A stretch of DNA of 64,000 nucleotides from Vibrio sp. D404a (lineage in GTDB: Bacteria; Pseudomonadota; Gammaproteobacteria; Enterobacterales; Vibrionaceae), in NCBI RefSeq assembly GCF_030248535.1, contig NZ_JAHGAJ010000026.1, positions 42,741-106,740 on the forward strand, written 5' to 3'. A model generated the notes under the pieces. It made no database searches. It worked only from the letters and a program-made list of their open reading frames with translations, and was not told where the DNA came from. Positions 62,886-64,000 of the stretch are shown here, one piece after another; the first letter of the stretch is position 1; each line of letters begins with the position of its first letter. The translations under genes and the position numbers were made by a program.

Positions 62886-63704
62886 CTATCGAGACTTTTT
62901 ACTGTCTAGAATCTGTTGGATTCTCGGGTTCAGAGCCTTACCGTGCTTCTCTTCGTACTCTTCACGTTTCAAGTCGTTGAGGTTCTTCACTGAGTTCGCC
63001 GCCAGTAAATGTTGTGGCAGTTCAGTATGAAGCATACCTTTCTCATCAAGTCTTTTCGCTTCCAAGTAGTACTTCTTAAATAGAGCATCAAGCTTGTTTT
63101 CAGCTGTGCGTTTCAAATCGTAGAGCTTGTTCTGAATTAGCCACTTCTCAATTGGGTTGATTGCTGTGCGAGACAGCACGCGAATGCGGCTATCCAATAG
63201 TTCTTCTTCTGTCAGTGAATCTTTTAGAATCCACAGCTCACCCATTTGTGGTGGCCAGCTGTTACCCAATTGAATACGCTCATGACAGTGCATCAGCACG
63301 CGGTTTAAGCCGTCAGAGTCGATGGTATTCGCGAACTCAATGAACTTACCGCTTGGCTCACTACCGTATTGGTATTCCCATTGCGTTTCATACACGCTAA
63401 GGAATGAACCGAATACATGGATACACCAGTCAGACAGCTCTAGCTCAGCCGGATCTTGGTCAACGACAGGCACTTGCTGATTTGAGCCTGTATTGGACTC
63501 AACAACAGGTACCGATGGCGAAGCAGCGACCGGTAAAACTTCTGGAACAACAGCAGGCTCAGGATCAGAAAGTTGGCTTTTTGCCTTTCTGGATGAGTTG
63601 CTGCCTGAAGCGCTCAGATGGGCTAAGCTTTTGTCGATACCCATTTCCTTGAGTTTGTCCTGAAGTTCCTGAATATTGAGCGGTTTTCGGTTGTTGTCTT
63701 TCAT
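62886..63704 (-). CDS. Hypothetical replication-type protein, weakly similar to phage lambda P
   Basis: 272 aa, soluble. N-terminal charged/low-complexity region (SNSSRKAKSQ, Pro/Val-rich to residue 85), then a helical domain (about 88-230) with FANTIDSDGLNRVLMHCHERI, GNSWPPQMGELWILKDSL and INPIEKWLIQNKLYDLKRTAENKLDALFKKYYLEAKR, whose spacing recalls the phage replication protein P family of helicase loaders. The ATG at 63704 has GAGAAG 5 nt upstream and lies 140 bp inside the DnaT-like gene; a later ATG at 63644 has AAGGA too close. No Walker motif. Assignment is tentative. Confidence 0.6.
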   Translation of the reverse strand: MKDNNRKPLNIQELQDKLKEMGIDKSLAHLSASGSNSSRKAKSQLSDPEPAVVPEVLPVAASPSVPVVESNTGSNQQVPVVDQDPAELELSDWCIHVFGSFLSVYETQWEYQYGSEPSGKFIEFANTIDSDGLNRVLMHCHERIQLGNSWPPQMGELWILKDSLTEEELLDSRIRVLSRTAINPIEKWLIQNKLYDLKRTAENKLDALFKKYYLEAKRLDEKGMLHTELPQHLLAANSVKNLNDLKREEYEEKHGKALNPRIQQILDSKKSR

Positions 63705-64000
63705 TTTGCTTCTCGTTAACTAGCCAGTACTGCAACTTAGATTCAATTCGAGATATTGGCATTAATTCATTGGCTTTGGCTTTGTACCAAAGGACAAACT
63801 TCTTCCATATTAGATTATGGTCACCGGACAATCCGGAAAACTTAAACGCACGTTCAGCCCACGATGGAATGTTCTCTTCATCCAGATCGTGAGTTGAAAT
63901 TGTGTTGCCATTCATTCCACCGCGGCTTTGTGGGCGAGGGGAAGTCGACATCACTTGCATTGGCGCTGGAGCAGGCTGATATTTCGGTGCAGGTGCAGGT
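63565..64000 (-). CDS. DnaT-like ssDNA-binding domain protein (partial, N-terminus outside window)
   Basis: The visible 144 residues begin inside a Pro/Ala-rich linker (PAPAPKYQPAPAP), so the start is beyond the window. They contain a DnaT DNA-binding-like domain (SWAERAFKFSGLSGDHNLIWKKFVLWYKAKANELMPISRIESKLQYWL) and a basic tail ending RQQLIQKGKKPTF. In E. coli DnaT helps load DnaB after replication-fork restart. The gene overlaps the lambda-P-like gene by 140 bp, which is long for bacteria. A first Met in view is at 63960, but the open frame runs to the window edge. Confidence 0.65.
   Translation of the reverse strand, partial: PAPAPKYQPAPAPMQVMSTSPRPQSRGGMNGNTISTHDLDEENIPSWAERAFKFSGLSGDHNLIWKKFVLWYKAKANELMPISRIESKLQYWLVNEKQNERQQPKTAQYSGTSGQTQGNGYRQKLSPSERFRQQLIQKGKKPTF

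Noticed and set aside
1..64000. tRNA, rRNA, prophage or insertion-sequence signatures
   Set aside because: No cloverleaf-like sequence, transposase or integrase was found, and base use is even across the window.

Overview
The window looks like a chromosomal segment of a marine gammaproteobacterium of the genus Vibrio, most likely close to the splendidus/harveyi groups. This rests on recognisable protein families (SerC, AspC, AsnS, SdaA/SdaC, PabB, class I fumarase, YcjX/YcjF, TyrR, RimJ, HrpA, AzoR), on an H-NOX gene next to a hybrid kinase of the HqsK type known from Vibrio harveyi, on a ToxR-like membrane regulator, and on many c-di-GMP and chemotaxis proteins. I see no insertion sequence, prophage, CRISPR array, tRNA or rRNA. 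Most transcription units end in clear intrinsic terminators, many of them shared by convergent genes.

Layout. 1-2.2 kb: two overlapping signalling genes with paralogous receiver domains, one of them degenerate. 2.3-5 kb: ydgA-like gene and serC. 5.2-8.4 kb: an orphan periplasmic binding protein overlapping a diguanylate cyclase. 8.4-15 kb: exonuclease plus cNMP/CBS/DUF294 protein, an outer-membrane barrel, aspC, and an HD-GYP phosphodiesterase. 15-21 kb: MocR-type regulator with direct repeats downstream, asnS, and a chemoreceptor with a CxxCH haem-c motif. 21-26.5 kb: an aromatic amino acid permease preceded by a Tyr/Phe-rich leader ORF, then sdaC-sdaA and a Nudix CoA pyrophosphatase. 26.7-32.7 kb: H-NOX/hybrid kinase, pabB, fumarase, small membrane protein. 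32.8-38.5 kb: ycjX-ycjF-tyrR-rimJ and small genes. 38.6-44.3 kb: a three-gene DUF2760-Hsp70-Hsp70 cassette. 44.6-47 kb: CHASE-GGDEF cyclase and an Eri1-like exonuclease. 47-53.2 kb: a LruC-domain protein with a lipoprotein, cytochrome b561, two exported dimeric-alpha/beta-barrel proteins, a ToxR-like/ToxS-like pair, and a TerB-like protein. 53.3-64 kb: PhoD-like phosphatase, a double-barrel MipA/OmpV fusion, azoR, hrpA, a small barrel, and an overlapping pair resembling DnaT and lambda-P-type replication proteins.

How the genes work together. Aromatic and serine metabolism recur (serC, sdaA/sdaC, aspC, tyrR, the permease, pabB). TyrR probably autoregulates through a near-consensus box before its own gene, and it may also act at the permease. 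Three c-di-GMP enzymes, the chemoreceptor and two sensor kinases make the region rich in signalling. The best candidates for poorly described systems are the DUF2760-Hsp70-Hsp70 cassette, the ToxR/ToxS-like pair with its exported neighbours, the binding-protein/cyclase pair, the aromatic-rich leader ORF, and the overlapping DnaT-like/P-like genes. All functions are read from sequence alone; no database search was run.
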